Made by a program: the position numbers and the translations under genes. Below are positions 35,972 through 46,899 of a DNA stretch of 64,000 nucleotides, in pieces. Origin of the DNA: Microbacterium sp. AK009 (GTDB taxonomy: Bacteria; Actinomycetota; Actinomycetes; Actinomycetales; Microbacteriaceae). Position 1 is the stretch's first letter. Every line of letters begins with the position of its first letter. Under the pieces are notes generated by a model. It worked only from the letters and a program-made list of their open reading frames with translations. It made no database searches and was not told the origin of the DNA. The stretch is from positions 186,001 to 250,000 of the forward strand of contig NZ_JACCCG010000004.1 in the NCBI RefSeq assembly GCF_013410955.1, read 5' to 3'.

Positions 35972-37510
35972 TCACGAGGCGCGGGATCCCTTCAGAGTAG
36001 TGGCCGCGACGACACCGGCGAGGACGACCAGTCCCGCCCCGATGAGCGCGGTGACGCTCACTCCGGCGGAGAAGGCCTGCGCCGCCGCGGCCTGCAGGCC
36101 CTCCCCCGCGGAGCCACCGAGCTCTGCCGCCGCCTGCACGGCCCCGGCGAGCGTCTCCCAGGCGTCCGCGGCCACCGCGGCCGGGACGCCCTCGGGAAGC
36201 ACCAGATTCGATCGGTAGAGCGCCGTCAGCAGCCCCCCGAGCACCGTCGTCCCCAGCACAGCCCCCAGTTCGTACGCTGTCTCCGAGACCGCGCTGGCTG
36301 CCCCGGCCTTGGCGGGTGGCGCGCTGGCGAGGATCAGTTCATTGGAGACGGTCTCAGCCGCGCCGATGCCCATCCCCAGTGCGACGAACGCGCCGATGAG
36401 AAGCCCGGGACCGGTGTCATCGCCCGCCGCGGCGATGAGGAGATATCCGAGCACCGAGAGCATCAGGGCCGCCGGCACGACGATGCGCGGTGCGATGCGC
36501 TTCGCGATCGGCACCACCGTCAGCCCTGCCGCGATCATCGCGGCCAGGCCCGGAACGAGGGCGAGGCCCGATTCCAACGGGGTGAGCCCGAGGACGAGCT
36601 GGAGGTGCTGCGCCACGAAGAAGAGGAAGCCGACGAGCCCCACGACGCTGAGGAGGTTCACCACGAGGGCGCCACTGAAGGTTCCCACGCGGAACAGACG
36701 CATATCCAGCATCGGATTCTGCACCCGCAGCTGCCGGCGCACGAACAGGACGCCGAACGCCAGACCCGCCAGGATCAGCAGCGGGGCGGGCCCTGACACT
36801 CCGTACACCGCGAGTTCCTTGATGCCGTAGACGATCGGGACCATCGTCACCAGCGAGAGCGCGATGCTGAAGGGATCGATGCGACCCGGGTTCGGATCCC
36901 GGCTCTCGGGCACCAGGAGCGGGGCGAGGATCAGCAGCGGGATGAGGACCGGCACAGCCATCAGGAACACCGCCCCCCAGGAGAAGTGCTCGAGGAGAAT
37001 GCCGCCGACGATCGGTCCGAGGGCGGAACCCGCCGAGAACATCGAGGCCCACACCGCGATGGCGAAGCGGCGCTGATCGCGATCGGTGAAGATGCTGCGC
37101 AGCAGCGAGAGGGTCGAGGGCATCAGCATCGCGCCGAAGACGCCCATGCCGGCGCGCGCGGCGATCAGCCACTCCGCGCTCGGGGCGAAGGCGGCGAGGG
37201 CGGAGACTGTGGCGAAGCCGGTCGCGCCGAGCAGCAGCATCCTTCTCCGCCCGAATCGGTCACCGAGGGTTCCCATGGTGACCAGCAGTCCCGCGAGCAC
37301 CAGCGGATACGCGTCGATGATCCACAGCTGTTGAGTGCTGGAGGGGGCCAGATCAGCTGAGATCGCCGGCAACGCGAAGCTCAGCACCGTGTTGTCGACC
37401 GAGACCAGCAGCACGGGCAGCATGAGGACGACCAGGGCCGCCCAGCCACGCCATCCCACCCGCCTGCCCGCGGTGTCGGCGAGTTCGATCTCCTGCGTGA
37501 GTGTCATCAT
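35972..37510 (-). CDS. DHA2-family MFS drug exporter (14-TM)
   Basis: The 512-residue multidrug-type transporter belongs to the EmrB/QacA (DHA2) class, using proton motive force. Typical are [15 protein letters not shown] (motif near residue 35) and [16 protein letters not shown] (motif A near residue 85). About 14 hydrophobic stretches run to [16 protein letters not shown]. It is divergent from a TetR regulator with a palindrome between them, the usual TetR-efflux pair. There is no ribosome-binding site before the two ATG codons at 37510/37507, suggesting leaderless or start-proximal transcription. Confidence 0.92.
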   Translation of the reverse strand: MMTLTQEIELADTAGRRVGWRGWAALVVLMLPVLLVSVDNTVLSFALPAISADLAPSSTQQLWIIDAYPLVLAGLLVTMGTLGDRFGRRRMLLLGATGFATVSALAAFAPSAEWLIAARAGMGVFGAMLMPSTLSLLRSIFTDRDQRRFAIAVWASMFSAGSALGPIVGGILLEHFSWGAVFLMAVPVLIPLLILAPLLVPESRDPNPGRIDPFSIALSLVTMVPIVYGIKELAVYGVSGPAPLLILAGLAFGVLFVRRQLRVQNPMLDMRLFRVGTFSGALVVNLLSVVGLVGFLFFVAQHLQLVLGLTPLESGLALVPGLAAMIAAGLTVVPIAKRIAPRIVVPAALMLSVLGYLLIAAAGDDTGPGLLIGAFVALGMGIGAAETVSNELILASAPPAKAGAASAVSETAYELGAVLGTTVLGGLLTALYRSNLVLPEGVPAAVAADAWETLAGAVQAAAELGGSAGEGLQAAAAQAFSAGVSVTALIGAGLVVLAGVVAATTLKGSRAS

Positions 37511-37512
37511 TT

Positions 37513-37534
37513 CTATACCGTCCGGTCGGTATAG
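37513..37534. promoter_or_regulatory. TetR operator palindrome
   Basis: CTATACCG-TCCGGT-CGGTATAG is a 22-bp near-perfect inverted repeat in the 63-bp gap between the divergent DHA2 and tetR genes. It ends 2 nt from the DHA2 start and covers TATAGT-like -10 elements, so the regulator would repress both genes. Confidence 0.8.
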
Positions 37535-37573
37535 TATCAGAGGAGGATCCACCCCGTCGATACGATCGAGGCC

Positions 37574-38119
37574 ATGAGCAGACCACCCCTCGCCCGAGAG
37601 AAGGTCCTCGACGCGTTCGAGGCGCTGCTCATCGGCGAGGGCGAACGCGGATCGACGCTGGATGCCACGGCCCGAGCCGCGGGGGTGTCCAAGGGAGGGC
37701 TGCTGTATCACTTCGCGTCGAAGGAGGCGCTCGAACAGGCGCTTCTCGAACGGCTCCACTCGCTCGTCGATGCCGACGTCGCGGCCACCGCCGCCGCCCC
37801 GGAAGGACCCATCGCGTACTTCGTGCGCACCTCCGTGATGAACGACGACGCGCTGGACCGCGCACTGCTCGCCGTGGCGCGCCTGGCTCAGGGGGGCAAC
37901 GCCGCAGCGAGCGAGGCGCTGCGCGACGTCCGGGCGAAGTGGGCCGACGTGCTCCGCCCCCACACCCGCGATGCTGCCGCGCTGGACCTCGTCATGCTGG
38001 TCAGCGACGGGCTCTACTTCAACAACGCCCTCGGGGGTGGGAACGTCCCCGGACCAACACCCCGCGGCGGGGCGCTGGACGCCCTCATCAGCCTCGTCGA
38101 ACGCTCTGCGGGCACCTGA
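37574..38119 (+). CDS. TetR family transcriptional regulator
   Basis: The 181-residue TetR repressor has the helix-turn-helix STLDATARAAGVSKGGLLYHFASKEALEQAL near residues 28-58 and a C-terminal ligand domain of the TetR_C type (RALLAVARLAQGGNAAASEA). A GAGGAGGA site (near 37541) precedes the ATG by about 25 nt, with a closer weak site. It probably controls the divergent DHA2 exporter through the palindrome at 37513. The ligand is unknown. Confidence 0.92.
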   Translation: MSRPPLAREKVLDAFEALLIGEGERGSTLDATARAAGVSKGGLLYHFASKEALEQALLERLHSLVDADVAATAAAPEGPIAYFVRTSVMNDDALDRALLAVARLAQGGNAAASEALRDVRAKWADVLRPHTRDAAALDLVMLVSDGLYFNNALGGGNVPGPTPRGGALDALISLVERSAGT

Positions 38120-38128
38120 CGGCGACGG

Positions 38129-39733
38129 TCAGGATCCGGTGATGTCGATCTGCCGGAACAGGTCGGCTCCGGTCGCGCGTCTCATCTCGTCGAGGATCTC
38201 GTCGGGCACCGGCGAGTCGACGGTGAGCACGCTGAGGGCGCGCCCCGTGCTGTCGGGCTGGGCGACCTGGAGGGCCTCGATGTTGATGTCGGCGTCGCCG
38301 AGGTACTTGCCGTAGATCGCCACGATCCCGGGCCGGTCGGCGTACCGCATGACGACGTGATGATGCGCGATGGCGACCTCGATGTCGTAGCCGTTGATGC
38401 CCACGACCTTCGGAACCATCCGCGTACCCGCGAGGGTTCCGGCGACCGTGAGCACCGTGCCGTCGGAGAGGGTGCCGCGCAGGAGCGTGATGTTCCGGTA
38501 AAGAGGGCTTTCGGTCTCGACGATCAGGCGGACCTCGATGCCGCGCTGCTCGGCGAACAGCGGCGCGTTGACGTAGGAGACGTTCTCGCTGACGATGTTC
38601 GTGAAGATGCCCTTCAATGCCGCGAGCCGGTAGACGCTGACGTCGTACGCGGCGAGCTCACCACGCACCTCGATGTCGAGACTGGTCAGCGCACCGTGCG
38701 CGAGGGCGGTGAAGAACTGGCCGAGCTGCTCGACGAGGGCGATGCCGGGCCGCACGAACGGGTCGATGACTCCCCCGGCGACGTTCACCGCATCGGGAAC
38801 GAGATCGCCCTCGAGAGCGAGCTTGACCGAGCGAGCCACCGAGACGCCGGCCTTCTCCTGCGCCTCCTCGGTGCTCGCTCCGAGGTGCGGAGTGCCGACC
38901 ACGTTGGGCAGGGACACCAGGCGCGCGGCCACCGAGTCGGTCGCGGGCGGCTCGGTGGTGAAGACGTCGAGGCCTGCGCCGGCGACCACTCCTGTCGTCA
39001 GCGCGGTGTACAGGGCGTCCTCGTCGATGAGTCCGCCACGGGCGACGTTCACCACGTAGGCCGAGGGCTTCATCAGCGCCAGCTGCTCGGCGCCGATCAT
39101 GCCCGTGGTCTCCGGGGTCTTGGGCATATGGACGGTGATCGCGTCGCTCTGGCGCAGCACCTCGTCGAACGAGAGCAGTTCGACCCCCAGCTGCTGCGCG
39201 CGCGCGGGCGTGACGTAGGGGTCGTATCCGACCACACGGACGCCGAACGCGCGCAGGCGCTCGGCGACGAGCGCCCCGATACGACCGAGACCGAAGATGC
39301 CGACGGTCTTCTCGAACAGCTCGACGCCGGTGAAGGCGCTGCGCTTCCATTGTCCGTCGGCGAGGGAGGCGTGGGCGGCGGGGATGTGACGGGCAAGACT
39401 CAGGATGTGGCCGACGGTCAACTCGGCAGCGGAGATCACGTTCGAGGTCGGCGCATTCACGACCATGACGCCCTGCGCGGTCGCGGCCTTGATGTCGACG
39501 TTGTCGAGGCCGACGCCGGCGCGGGCGACGACCTTGAGGTCGGGAGCGGCGGCCAGAGCCTCGGAGTCGATGCGCGTCGCCGACCGCACCAGCACGGCGC
39601 GCGCGTCGGCGAGGGCGGCCAGGAGCGCGGCACGATCGGTGCCGTCGACGTGGCGGACGTCGAAATCCGGCCCGAGGGCGTCGATGGTGGCGGGTGAGAG
39701 CTGTTCGGCGATCAGGACGACGGGCTTCGACAC
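38129..39733 (-). CDS. serA: D-3-phosphoglycerate dehydrogenase
   Basis: SerA starts serine synthesis from 3-phosphoglycerate. The 534-residue long form has KPVVLIAEQLSPATIDAL, the NAD site VGIFGLGRIGALVAE near residue 150, catalytic RGGLIDEDAL and HLGASTEEAQEKAG, an intervening ASB domain and a C-terminal ACT domain (ADINIEALQVAQPDSTGRAL) that allows feedback by serine. It stands alone on the minus strand, with tetR convergent downstream. Confidence 0.97.
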   Translation of the reverse strand: MSKPVVLIAEQLSPATIDALGPDFDVRHVDGTDRAALLAALADARAVLVRSATRIDSEALAAAPDLKVVARAGVGLDNVDIKAATAQGVMVVNAPTSNVISAAELTVGHILSLARHIPAAHASLADGQWKRSAFTGVELFEKTVGIFGLGRIGALVAERLRAFGVRVVGYDPYVTPARAQQLGVELLSFDEVLRQSDAITVHMPKTPETTGMIGAEQLALMKPSAYVVNVARGGLIDEDALYTALTTGVVAGAGLDVFTTEPPATDSVAARLVSLPNVVGTPHLGASTEEAQEKAGVSVARSVKLALEGDLVPDAVNVAGGVIDPFVRPGIALVEQLGQFFTALAHGALTSLDIEVRGELAAYDVSVYRLAALKGIFTNIVSENVSYVNAPLFAEQRGIEVRLIVETESPLYRNITLLRGTLSDGTVLTVAGTLAGTRMVPKVVGINGYDIEVAIAHHHVVMRYADRPGIVAIYGKYLGDADINIEALQVAQPDSTGRALSVLTVDSPVPDEILDEMRRATGADLFRQIDITGS

Positions 39734-39867
39734 AGGGGCAGACCTTCGGTGCGGGCGCGAGCGGCGACGAGCGGCTGTGGGATGTCCCGCCGCACGCGGG
39801 GCGGGCCGCTGTCAGCCTATCGCGCGAGGGTGAGCCCCTCCGACCGTGTGACGTCGCGGGAAACGGG

Positions 39868-40221
39868 TCACCCGAGAAGCTGAGCCCCGTACGTGTAGGC
39901 GTAGGCGAGGACGTTCACCCACAGCACGGCCACGACGGCGAGACCGACCAGCAGCACCAGGGCGAACTCGCCGAGCGGTCGGGTGTAGCCCACCGCGAAG
40001 GCCACCCCGAAGGCGATGATCGGGAACACGATCGTGAGCCCGAGCACCGCCCAGCCGAGCGCATTCAGACCGAGCGGACCCGACGCCTGGGCGACGAGCA
40101 GGGTGACGGCGTTCCAGACCACGTAGGCGTAGAACAGCCCGAACGCGCCGCTGACGGCGACGGTGACCCAGACGGGTCGCCGTCGAGCGGGCGCGGAGTC
40201 GGAGGCGGAGGCCGAGGTCAT
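39868..40221 (-). CDS. Small membrane protein of unknown function (117 aa)
   Basis: This is a 117-residue protein with three membrane segments (about residues 17-40, 52-75 and 86-112). The ATG at 40221 overlaps the stop of the upstream membrane-protein gene by 4 nt (ATGA), so the two are coupled and may form a complex. No family is recognised. It lies between the serA and ilvC groups. Confidence 0.72.
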   Translation of the reverse strand: MTSASASDSAPARRRPVWVTVAVSGAFGLFYAYVVWNAVTLLVAQASGPLGLNALGWAVLGLTIVFPIIAFGVAFAVGYTRPLGEFALVLLVGLAVVAVLWVNVLAYAYTYGAQLLG

Positions 40222-40781
40222 GATCCGAATGCTCCTACGACGATGAACGGCCACGGCACGAGGAGCACGACACCTGCTCCCAGGAGCACCCAGCGAAGCC
40301 ACGCGGCCGAGCGGCGGGTGAGGGTGTAGACCGCGGTGAACCACAGCGCGGGAGCAGCGACCGCGAGCCCCACCGCCGCGGCGTTCCCGGTGGTCCACAC
40401 CGGTGGGGCGATGCCGTCGCCGGAGACGAGGAAGGAGGCGACCCCGTGGACGCGGAGTCCGCCGATCAACCAGCCGATGGAGAACAGCAGATAGATGCCG
40501 CCGAGGATCCCCAGAGCGATCAGCGACGCGTTGCCCATCCCTCTGGACGCGTCTTCCTCGAGGGCCACGTCGCCCGGCGCCGTGTCGGCGCCGCCCTCCA
40601 GGTCGGCGTCGGACCTCCGCGCCGGTTCCTGCGTCTTCGGAAGCTCGCCGCTGCCCTTCCCGACTGCGCGATAGCCCGGCGGCAGCGTCGGTGGCGCCCC
40701 CCGTCCGGCGGGAGGCGGGTCGACCGGGACGGGGTCGTCGTCGCCCTCCCAGCGGAAGGCGTCATCATCGCGCGACGTCAC
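40218..40781 (-). CDS. Membrane protein of unknown function (187 aa)
   Basis: The first ~80 residues are hydrophilic and acidic/Pro-rich (DDDPVPVDPPPAGRG). Three membrane helices follow (about residues 85-108, 128-150 and 163-186). The start ATG is family-plausible but unproven. It is coupled to the 117-residue membrane protein downstream. A terminator for ilvC lies just upstream, so this pair has its own promoter. No homology is recognised; a role with the partner protein is inferred. Confidence 0.75.
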   Translation of the reverse strand: MTSRDDDAFRWEGDDDPVPVDPPPAGRGAPPTLPPGYRAVGKGSGELPKTQEPARRSDADLEGGADTAPGDVALEEDASRGMGNASLIALGILGGIYLLFSIGWLIGGLRVHGVASFLVSGDGIAPPVWTTGNAAAVGLAVAAPALWFTAVYTLTRRSAAWLRWVLLGAGVVLLVPWPFIVVGAFGS

Positions 40782-40838
40782 CGGTTCAGGCTACCGGGCC
40801 GCGGCTCTCCCCCACGCGACCCGCCCCGGGCAGGACGA

Positions 40839-40873
40839 CACCGGCGGGTCGCGACGTGCGCGACCCGCCGGTG
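40839..40873 (-). terminator. Terminator of the ilv run
   Basis: A 15-bp perfect stem (CACCGGCGGGTCGCG with its complement) and a 5-base loop lie 28 nt past the ilvC stop. There is no U-run, as usual for high-GC actinobacteria. Confidence 0.75.
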
Positions 40874-40901
40874 CGGATACTCGGATGAACCGAGGTGCGG
40901 C

Positions 40902-42515
<1,614 letters not shown>

Positions 42516-44324
42516 TCACATCTCCCGCTCGAAGGCCGGCGAGTGGTCGCGGGCGTACTGGATGTAGCTGTTGCTGACACCCTGCGGCACCATGGGCCAC
42601 ACCATCGCGTCGGCGCTCACGACGAAGTCGATGACGACGGGACGGTCGTTGGTCTCCAGGGCCTTCTGGATGGCCGCGTCGACATCCTCTTCCCGCTCCA
42701 CTCGCATCGCCAGGCACCCGTAGGCCTCGGCGAGCTTGACGAAATCGGGGATGCGGATGGTGTCGTGCCCGGTGTTCAGGTCGGTGTGCGAGTAGCGGCC
42801 GTCGTAGAACAGGGTCTGCCACTGACGCACCATGCCGAGGGAGGAGTTGTTGATGATCGCGACCTTGATCGGGATCTTGTTGATGGCACAGGTGGCGAGC
42901 TCCTGATTGGTCATCTGGAAGCATCCGTCACCGTCGATCGCCCAGACCACGCGGTCGGGCTCGGCGACCTTCGCGCCCATCGCCGCCGGCACCGAATAGC
43001 CCATCGTGCCGGCCCCGCCGGAGTTCAGCCAGGCATTGGGGCGCTCGTACTTGATGAACTGCGCCGCCCACATCTGGTGCTGACCGACGCCGGCGGCGTA
43101 CACCCCCTCGGGGCCGGTCAGTTCGCCGATCCGCTGGATGACGTACTGCGGGGCGAGGAGCCCGTCGGTCGTCGGCGCGTAGCCGAGGGGGAACTCGTCG
43201 CGCAGTCCGTCCAGGAACGACCACCACTGGGCGATGTCCGGAGCGGTGTCGGCGCTCGCCGCGCGGAAGGCCGCCTCGAGATCGGGCAGCACCTCTTTCA
43301 GGTCGCCCACGATCGGCACGTCGGCGGCCCGGATCTTGCCGATCTCGGCCGGGTCGATGTCGACGTGCACCACCCGGGCATCGGGCGCGAAGAGAGCGGC
43401 CTTGCCGGTGACGCGGTCGTCGAAGCGTGAACCGAGGGCGATGAGGAGGTCGGACTCCTGCAGTGCCAGCACTGCGGGAACCGTCCCGTGCATGCCCGGC
43501 ATGCCGAGGTGCTGAGCGTGGGAGTCGGGGAAGGCGCCGCGGGCCATCAGCGTCGTCACGACCGGCGCGCCGGTCGCCTCGGCGAGCGACCGCAGCTCTG
43601 CCGCAGCGCGGGCGCGGATCACACCGCCGCCGACGTACAGAACGGGCTTCTTGGCCTGCGCGATCAGCTGCGCGGCGGCCTGGATCTGCTTTCCGTGAGC
43701 CCTGGTGACCGGTCGGTAGCCCGGGAGGTCGATCTTCGGTGGCCACTGGAACGGGGCTTCCGCCTGCTGGGCGTCCTTGGTGATGTCCACCAGCACCGGG
43801 CCCGGTCGACCCGTCGCGGCGATCTCGAAGGCAGCAGCGATGGCGCCCGGGATGTCTGCGGCGCGCTTGACCAGGAAGGAGTGCTTCGTGATCGGCATCG
43901 TGATGCCGACGATGTCGGCCTCTTGGAACGCGTCGGTTCCCATCAGGTTGGAGAAGACCTGCCCGGTGATGGCGACGACGGGCACCGAGTCCATGTAGGC
44001 GTCGGCGATGGCGGTGACGAGGTTCGTCGCGCCAGGGCCCGACGTCGCGATCGCGACACCGACCCGGCCCGATGCCGAGGCGTAGCCCTCGGCCGCGTGG
44101 CCGGCACCCTGCTCGTGGCGGACGAGGATGTGACGGATCTCGGAGGTGTCCATCAGCGGGTCGTAGACGGGCAGGATGGCGCCTCCGGGCAGACCGAAGA
44201 CGTCGGTGACGCCGAGGAGCTCCAAGGAGCGGACGACCGCCTGCGCGCCCGTGAGCACGGGCGCGGACGGGGCCGCGGTGCGAGCGGGGGGCCGGGGAAT
44301 GGCCGTGGCGGATTCGGCGGGCAT
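42516..44324 (-). CDS. ilvB: Acetolactate synthase large subunit
   Basis: IlvB is the TPP enzyme that makes acetolactate from pyruvate, the first common step of branched-chain synthesis. The 602-residue product has [23 protein letters not shown], the [14 protein letters not shown] catalytic-Glu block and the TPP-Mg site [25 protein letters not shown] (about residue 500). I chose the ATG at 44324 ([13 protein letters not shown]), which leaves a 46-nt gap to ilvD. That gap has no branched-chain leader peptide. Besides the ilv pathway, its product could also feed the acetolactate decarboxylase at 55.8 kb. Confidence 0.96.
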   Translation of the reverse strand: MPAESATAIPRPPARTAAPSAPVLTGAQAVVRSLELLGVTDVFGLPGGAILPVYDPLMDTSEIRHILVRHEQGAGHAAEGYASASGRVGVAIATSGPGATNLVTAIADAYMDSVPVVAITGQVFSNLMGTDAFQEADIVGITMPITKHSFLVKRAADIPGAIAAAFEIAATGRPGPVLVDITKDAQQAEAPFQWPPKIDLPGYRPVTRAHGKQIQAAAQLIAQAKKPVLYVGGGVIRARAAAELRSLAEATGAPVVTTLMARGAFPDSHAQHLGMPGMHGTVPAVLALQESDLLIALGSRFDDRVTGKAALFAPDARVVHVDIDPAEIGKIRAADVPIVGDLKEVLPDLEAAFRAASADTAPDIAQWWSFLDGLRDEFPLGYAPTTDGLLAPQYVIQRIGELTGPEGVYAAGVGQHQMWAAQFIKYERPNAWLNSGGAGTMGYSVPAAMGAKVAEPDRVVWAIDGDGCFQMTNQELATCAINKIPIKVAIINNSSLGMVRQWQTLFYDGRYSHTDLNTGHDTIRIPDFVKLAEAYGCLAMRVEREEDVDAAIQKALETNDRPVVIDFVVSADAMVWPMVPQGVSNSYIQYARDHSPAFEREM

Positions 44325-44370
44325 GGTGAGGATCCTCACAGATGGGATGGAACGGATGCGGGAAGCGGGC

Positions 44371-46089
44371 CTAACCGGTGACCGCGCCCTCCGCTGCGGA
44401 GCGCACGAGTCGCGAGTACTTGGCCAGAACGCCACGGGTATAGCGCGGGGGAAGGGGCTCCCAGCCGTCACCGCGGGAGCTCAGCTCTGCGTCATCGACG
44501 AGTAGGTCGAGAGTGCGAGCCGCGATATCGACCCGTATCAGATCACCATCGCGCACGAAGGCGATGGGACCTGCGTCCACCGCTTCGGGTGCTATGTGGC
44601 CGATGCACAGGCCGGTTGTGCCGCCGGAGAATCGACCGTCCGTCAAGAGTAGTACATCTTTTCCGAGGCCTGCGCCCTTGATGGCCGCGGTGATGGCGAG
44701 CATCTCCCGCATGCCGGGGCCCCCCTTCGGACCCTCGTAGCGGATGACGACGACGTCGCCGGCGGAGATCTGTCCGGCCTCGAGGGCGTCCATCGCGGCG
44801 CGCTCCCGCTCGAAGACCCGCGCCGGCCCCTCGAAGACGGCGGCGTCGAAGCCGGCGGTCTTGACCACCGCGCCCTGCGGGGCGAAGGAGCCGTGAAGGA
44901 TCGTGATCCCGCCGGTGGCGTGGATCGGGTCATCGAAGCGGTGGATGACGTCGCCGTCGACCGGGTCGGGATCGAGGTCGCGGAGGTTCTCGGCGAGGGT
45001 CTTGCCCGTGACGGTCAGGGCATCGCCGTGGAGCAGCCCCTCGTCGAGCATGGCCTTCATCACGACCGGGATGCCGCCGTGACGGTCGACGTCGTTCATC
45101 ACGTACCTGCCGAACGGCTTCATGTCGGCCACGTGCGGCACCTTGTCGCCGATGCGGTTGAAATCGTGGAGGTCGAGGTCGATCTCGGCCTCGTTGGCGA
45201 TCGCGAGGAGGTGCAGCACGACGTTCGTGGATCCTCCGAGTGCCATTGCGAGGGCGATCGCGTTCTCGAAAGCCTCCTTGGTGAGGATGTCCCGCGTGGT
45301 GATGCCCTGCTTCAGGAGGTTCACCACGGCCTCGCCCGAGCGCCGCGCGAAGTAGTCCCGGCGCCGGTCGGCCGACGGCGGCGCGGCCGAGCCCGGCAGG
45401 CTGAGCCCCAGCGCCTCGGCGACGGAGGCCATCGTGTTGGCGGTGTACATGCCGCCGCAGGCACCCTCCCCGGGGGCGAAGGCGCACTCGATGCGCTTGA
45501 GGTCGGCCTCGGACATCCGCCCTGCGAGGCACGCACCCACGCCCTCGAAGGAGTCGATGATGGTGATCTCCTTCTCGGTGCCGTCCGAGAGCTTGACCCA
45601 CCCGGGCGCGATGGAGCCGGCGTAGAGGAAGACGCTGGAGAGGTCGAGGCGGGCGGAGGCCATGAGCATCCCGGGGATGGACTTGTCGCATCCGGCGAGG
45701 AGCACCGAGCCGTCGAGGCGTTCGGCCATCATGACCGTCTCGACCGAGTCGGCGATCACCTCGCGCGAGACCAGCGAGAAGTGCATGCCCTCGTGCCCCA
45801 TGGAGATGCCATCGGACACGGAGATGGTTCCGAACTGCAACGGGTATCCGCCGCCGGCGTGAACGCCCTCTTTCGCCCCCTGGGCGAGCCGGTCGAGACT
45901 GAGGTTGCACGGGGTGATCTCGTTCCAGCTCGACGCGATGCCGATCTGGGGCTTGTCCCAGTCCTCGTCGCCCATTCCGACGCCGCGCAGCATGCCGCGC
46001 GACGTGGTGGCCTCGATCCCGTCGGTGACGACGCGACTGCGCGGTTTGATGTCGACGGCGGAGGGGTCGGGGATGTCGGAGCGCACCAT
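44371..46089 (-). CDS. ilvD: Dihydroxy-acid dehydratase
   Basis: IlvD dehydrates 2,3-dihydroxy-3-isovalerate and its homologue using an Fe-S cluster. The 572-residue product has [38 protein letters not shown] with a cluster Cys, and [26 protein letters not shown]. The C-terminal [12 protein letters not shown] and [19 protein letters not shown] are present. It starts 9 nt after the otsB stop, so it may be co-transcribed with otsAB. The order ilvD-ilvB-ilvN-ilvC follows the pathway genes but not the reaction order. Confidence 0.97.
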   Translation of the reverse strand: MVRSDIPDPSAVDIKPRSRVVTDGIEATTSRGMLRGVGMGDEDWDKPQIGIASSWNEITPCNLSLDRLAQGAKEGVHAGGGYPLQFGTISVSDGISMGHEGMHFSLVSREVIADSVETVMMAERLDGSVLLAGCDKSIPGMLMASARLDLSSVFLYAGSIAPGWVKLSDGTEKEITIIDSFEGVGACLAGRMSEADLKRIECAFAPGEGACGGMYTANTMASVAEALGLSLPGSAAPPSADRRRDYFARRSGEAVVNLLKQGITTRDILTKEAFENAIALAMALGGSTNVVLHLLAIANEAEIDLDLHDFNRIGDKVPHVADMKPFGRYVMNDVDRHGGIPVVMKAMLDEGLLHGDALTVTGKTLAENLRDLDPDPVDGDVIHRFDDPIHATGGITILHGSFAPQGAVVKTAGFDAAVFEGPARVFERERAAMDALEAGQISAGDVVVIRYEGPKGGPGMREMLAITAAIKGAGLGKDVLLLTDGRFSGGTTGLCIGHIAPEAVDAGPIAFVRDGDLIRVDIAARTLDLLVDDAELSSRGDGWEPLPPRYTRGVLAKYSRLVRSAAEGAVTG

Positions 46090-46098
46090 GCTCGCAGT

Positions 46099-46899
46099 CT
46101 ATTCCCGTCCCGCGACCCGCCGTTCCGCGAGCGCCCGCAGCAGACGGGCGAGCGCTGCGATGTCGGGCACGCTGATGGTCGCCGCCGTCTCGCCGGCGCC
46201 GACGTGGACGCCCAGGTCGCCCGCACCGAGGCTGCGCAGAGCGTCTTCGTCGGTGACGTCGTCGCCGGCGAACAGCACGGCGGTCGCCCCGACCCGCTCG
46301 CGCAGCGCCGCGACGGCGGTGTCCTTCCCCTCATGCCGGAAGGCGTACTCGACGATGTTGTGGCCCGTGCGCCGACGCCAGTGCGGAGCCTCATGGACGA
46401 CCATGCCGTCGATGGCGTCGCGCGAGCGGTCGGCGTCGTCGGGAGAGGCGAGTCTGCTGTGCACGGCGAAGCCGAAGGTCTTCGGTTCGATCCACACGCC
46501 GTCGAGGTCCGCGATGATCTGCTCCGCCTCGACGCGCAGTCGGTCGCGCAGCGCCTCGTCGCCGGCGTCGTCGGGGGCTGCCGCCGCACCGACCCCCGGG
46601 CTCCAGAACTCGGCGCCGTGGGATCCCGCGAGCAGGATCGGCGAATCGTCGTCGTGCTCGCCGATGACCCGCAGATCGTGCAGGCTCCTGCCGGACACGA
46701 ACGCGACGACGGTCTCGGGGGCCGCGGTCAGCGCGAGGACGGCGTCACGGGCGTCATCGGTCATCCGCGCGTCCATCGGCTCATCCAGCAGCGGGGCCAG
46801 GGTGCCGTCGAAATCCAGGGCGACGAGGAGCCGCGGCGTGGCCGCGAGACGATCGATCTCGGCGCCGGCCCGGGACAGTTCGGCGGGCGACGCGGTCAT
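46099..46899 (-). CDS. otsB: Trehalose-6-phosphate phosphatase
   Basis: OtsB dephosphorylates trehalose-6-phosphate, the second step of the OtsAB route. The 266-residue HAD enzyme has the nucleophile motif LLVALDFDGTLAPLLDEP near residue 28, VVAFVSGRSLHDLRVIGEHD, GSHGAEFW and the VLFAGDDVTDEDALRSL acid site. The ATG at 46899 overlaps the otsA stop by 4 nt. It lies 9 nt upstream of ilvD on the same strand. Confidence 0.96.
   Translation of the reverse strand: MTASPAELSRAGAEIDRLAATPRLLVALDFDGTLAPLLDEPMDARMTDDARDAVLALTAAPETVVAFVSGRSLHDLRVIGEHDDDSPILLAGSHGAEFWSPGVGAAAAPDDAGDEALRDRLRVEAEQIIADLDGVWIEPKTFGFAVHSRLASPDDADRSRDAIDGMVVHEAPHWRRRTGHNIVEYAFRHEGKDTAVAALRERVGATAVLFAGDDVTDEDALRSLGAGDLGVHVGAGETAATISVPDIAALARLLRALAERRVAGRE

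Noticed and set aside
44325..44370. Branched-chain leader peptide before ilvB
   Set aside because: The 46-nt gap after ilvD has no Leu/Val/Ile-rich frame and no attenuator hairpin.
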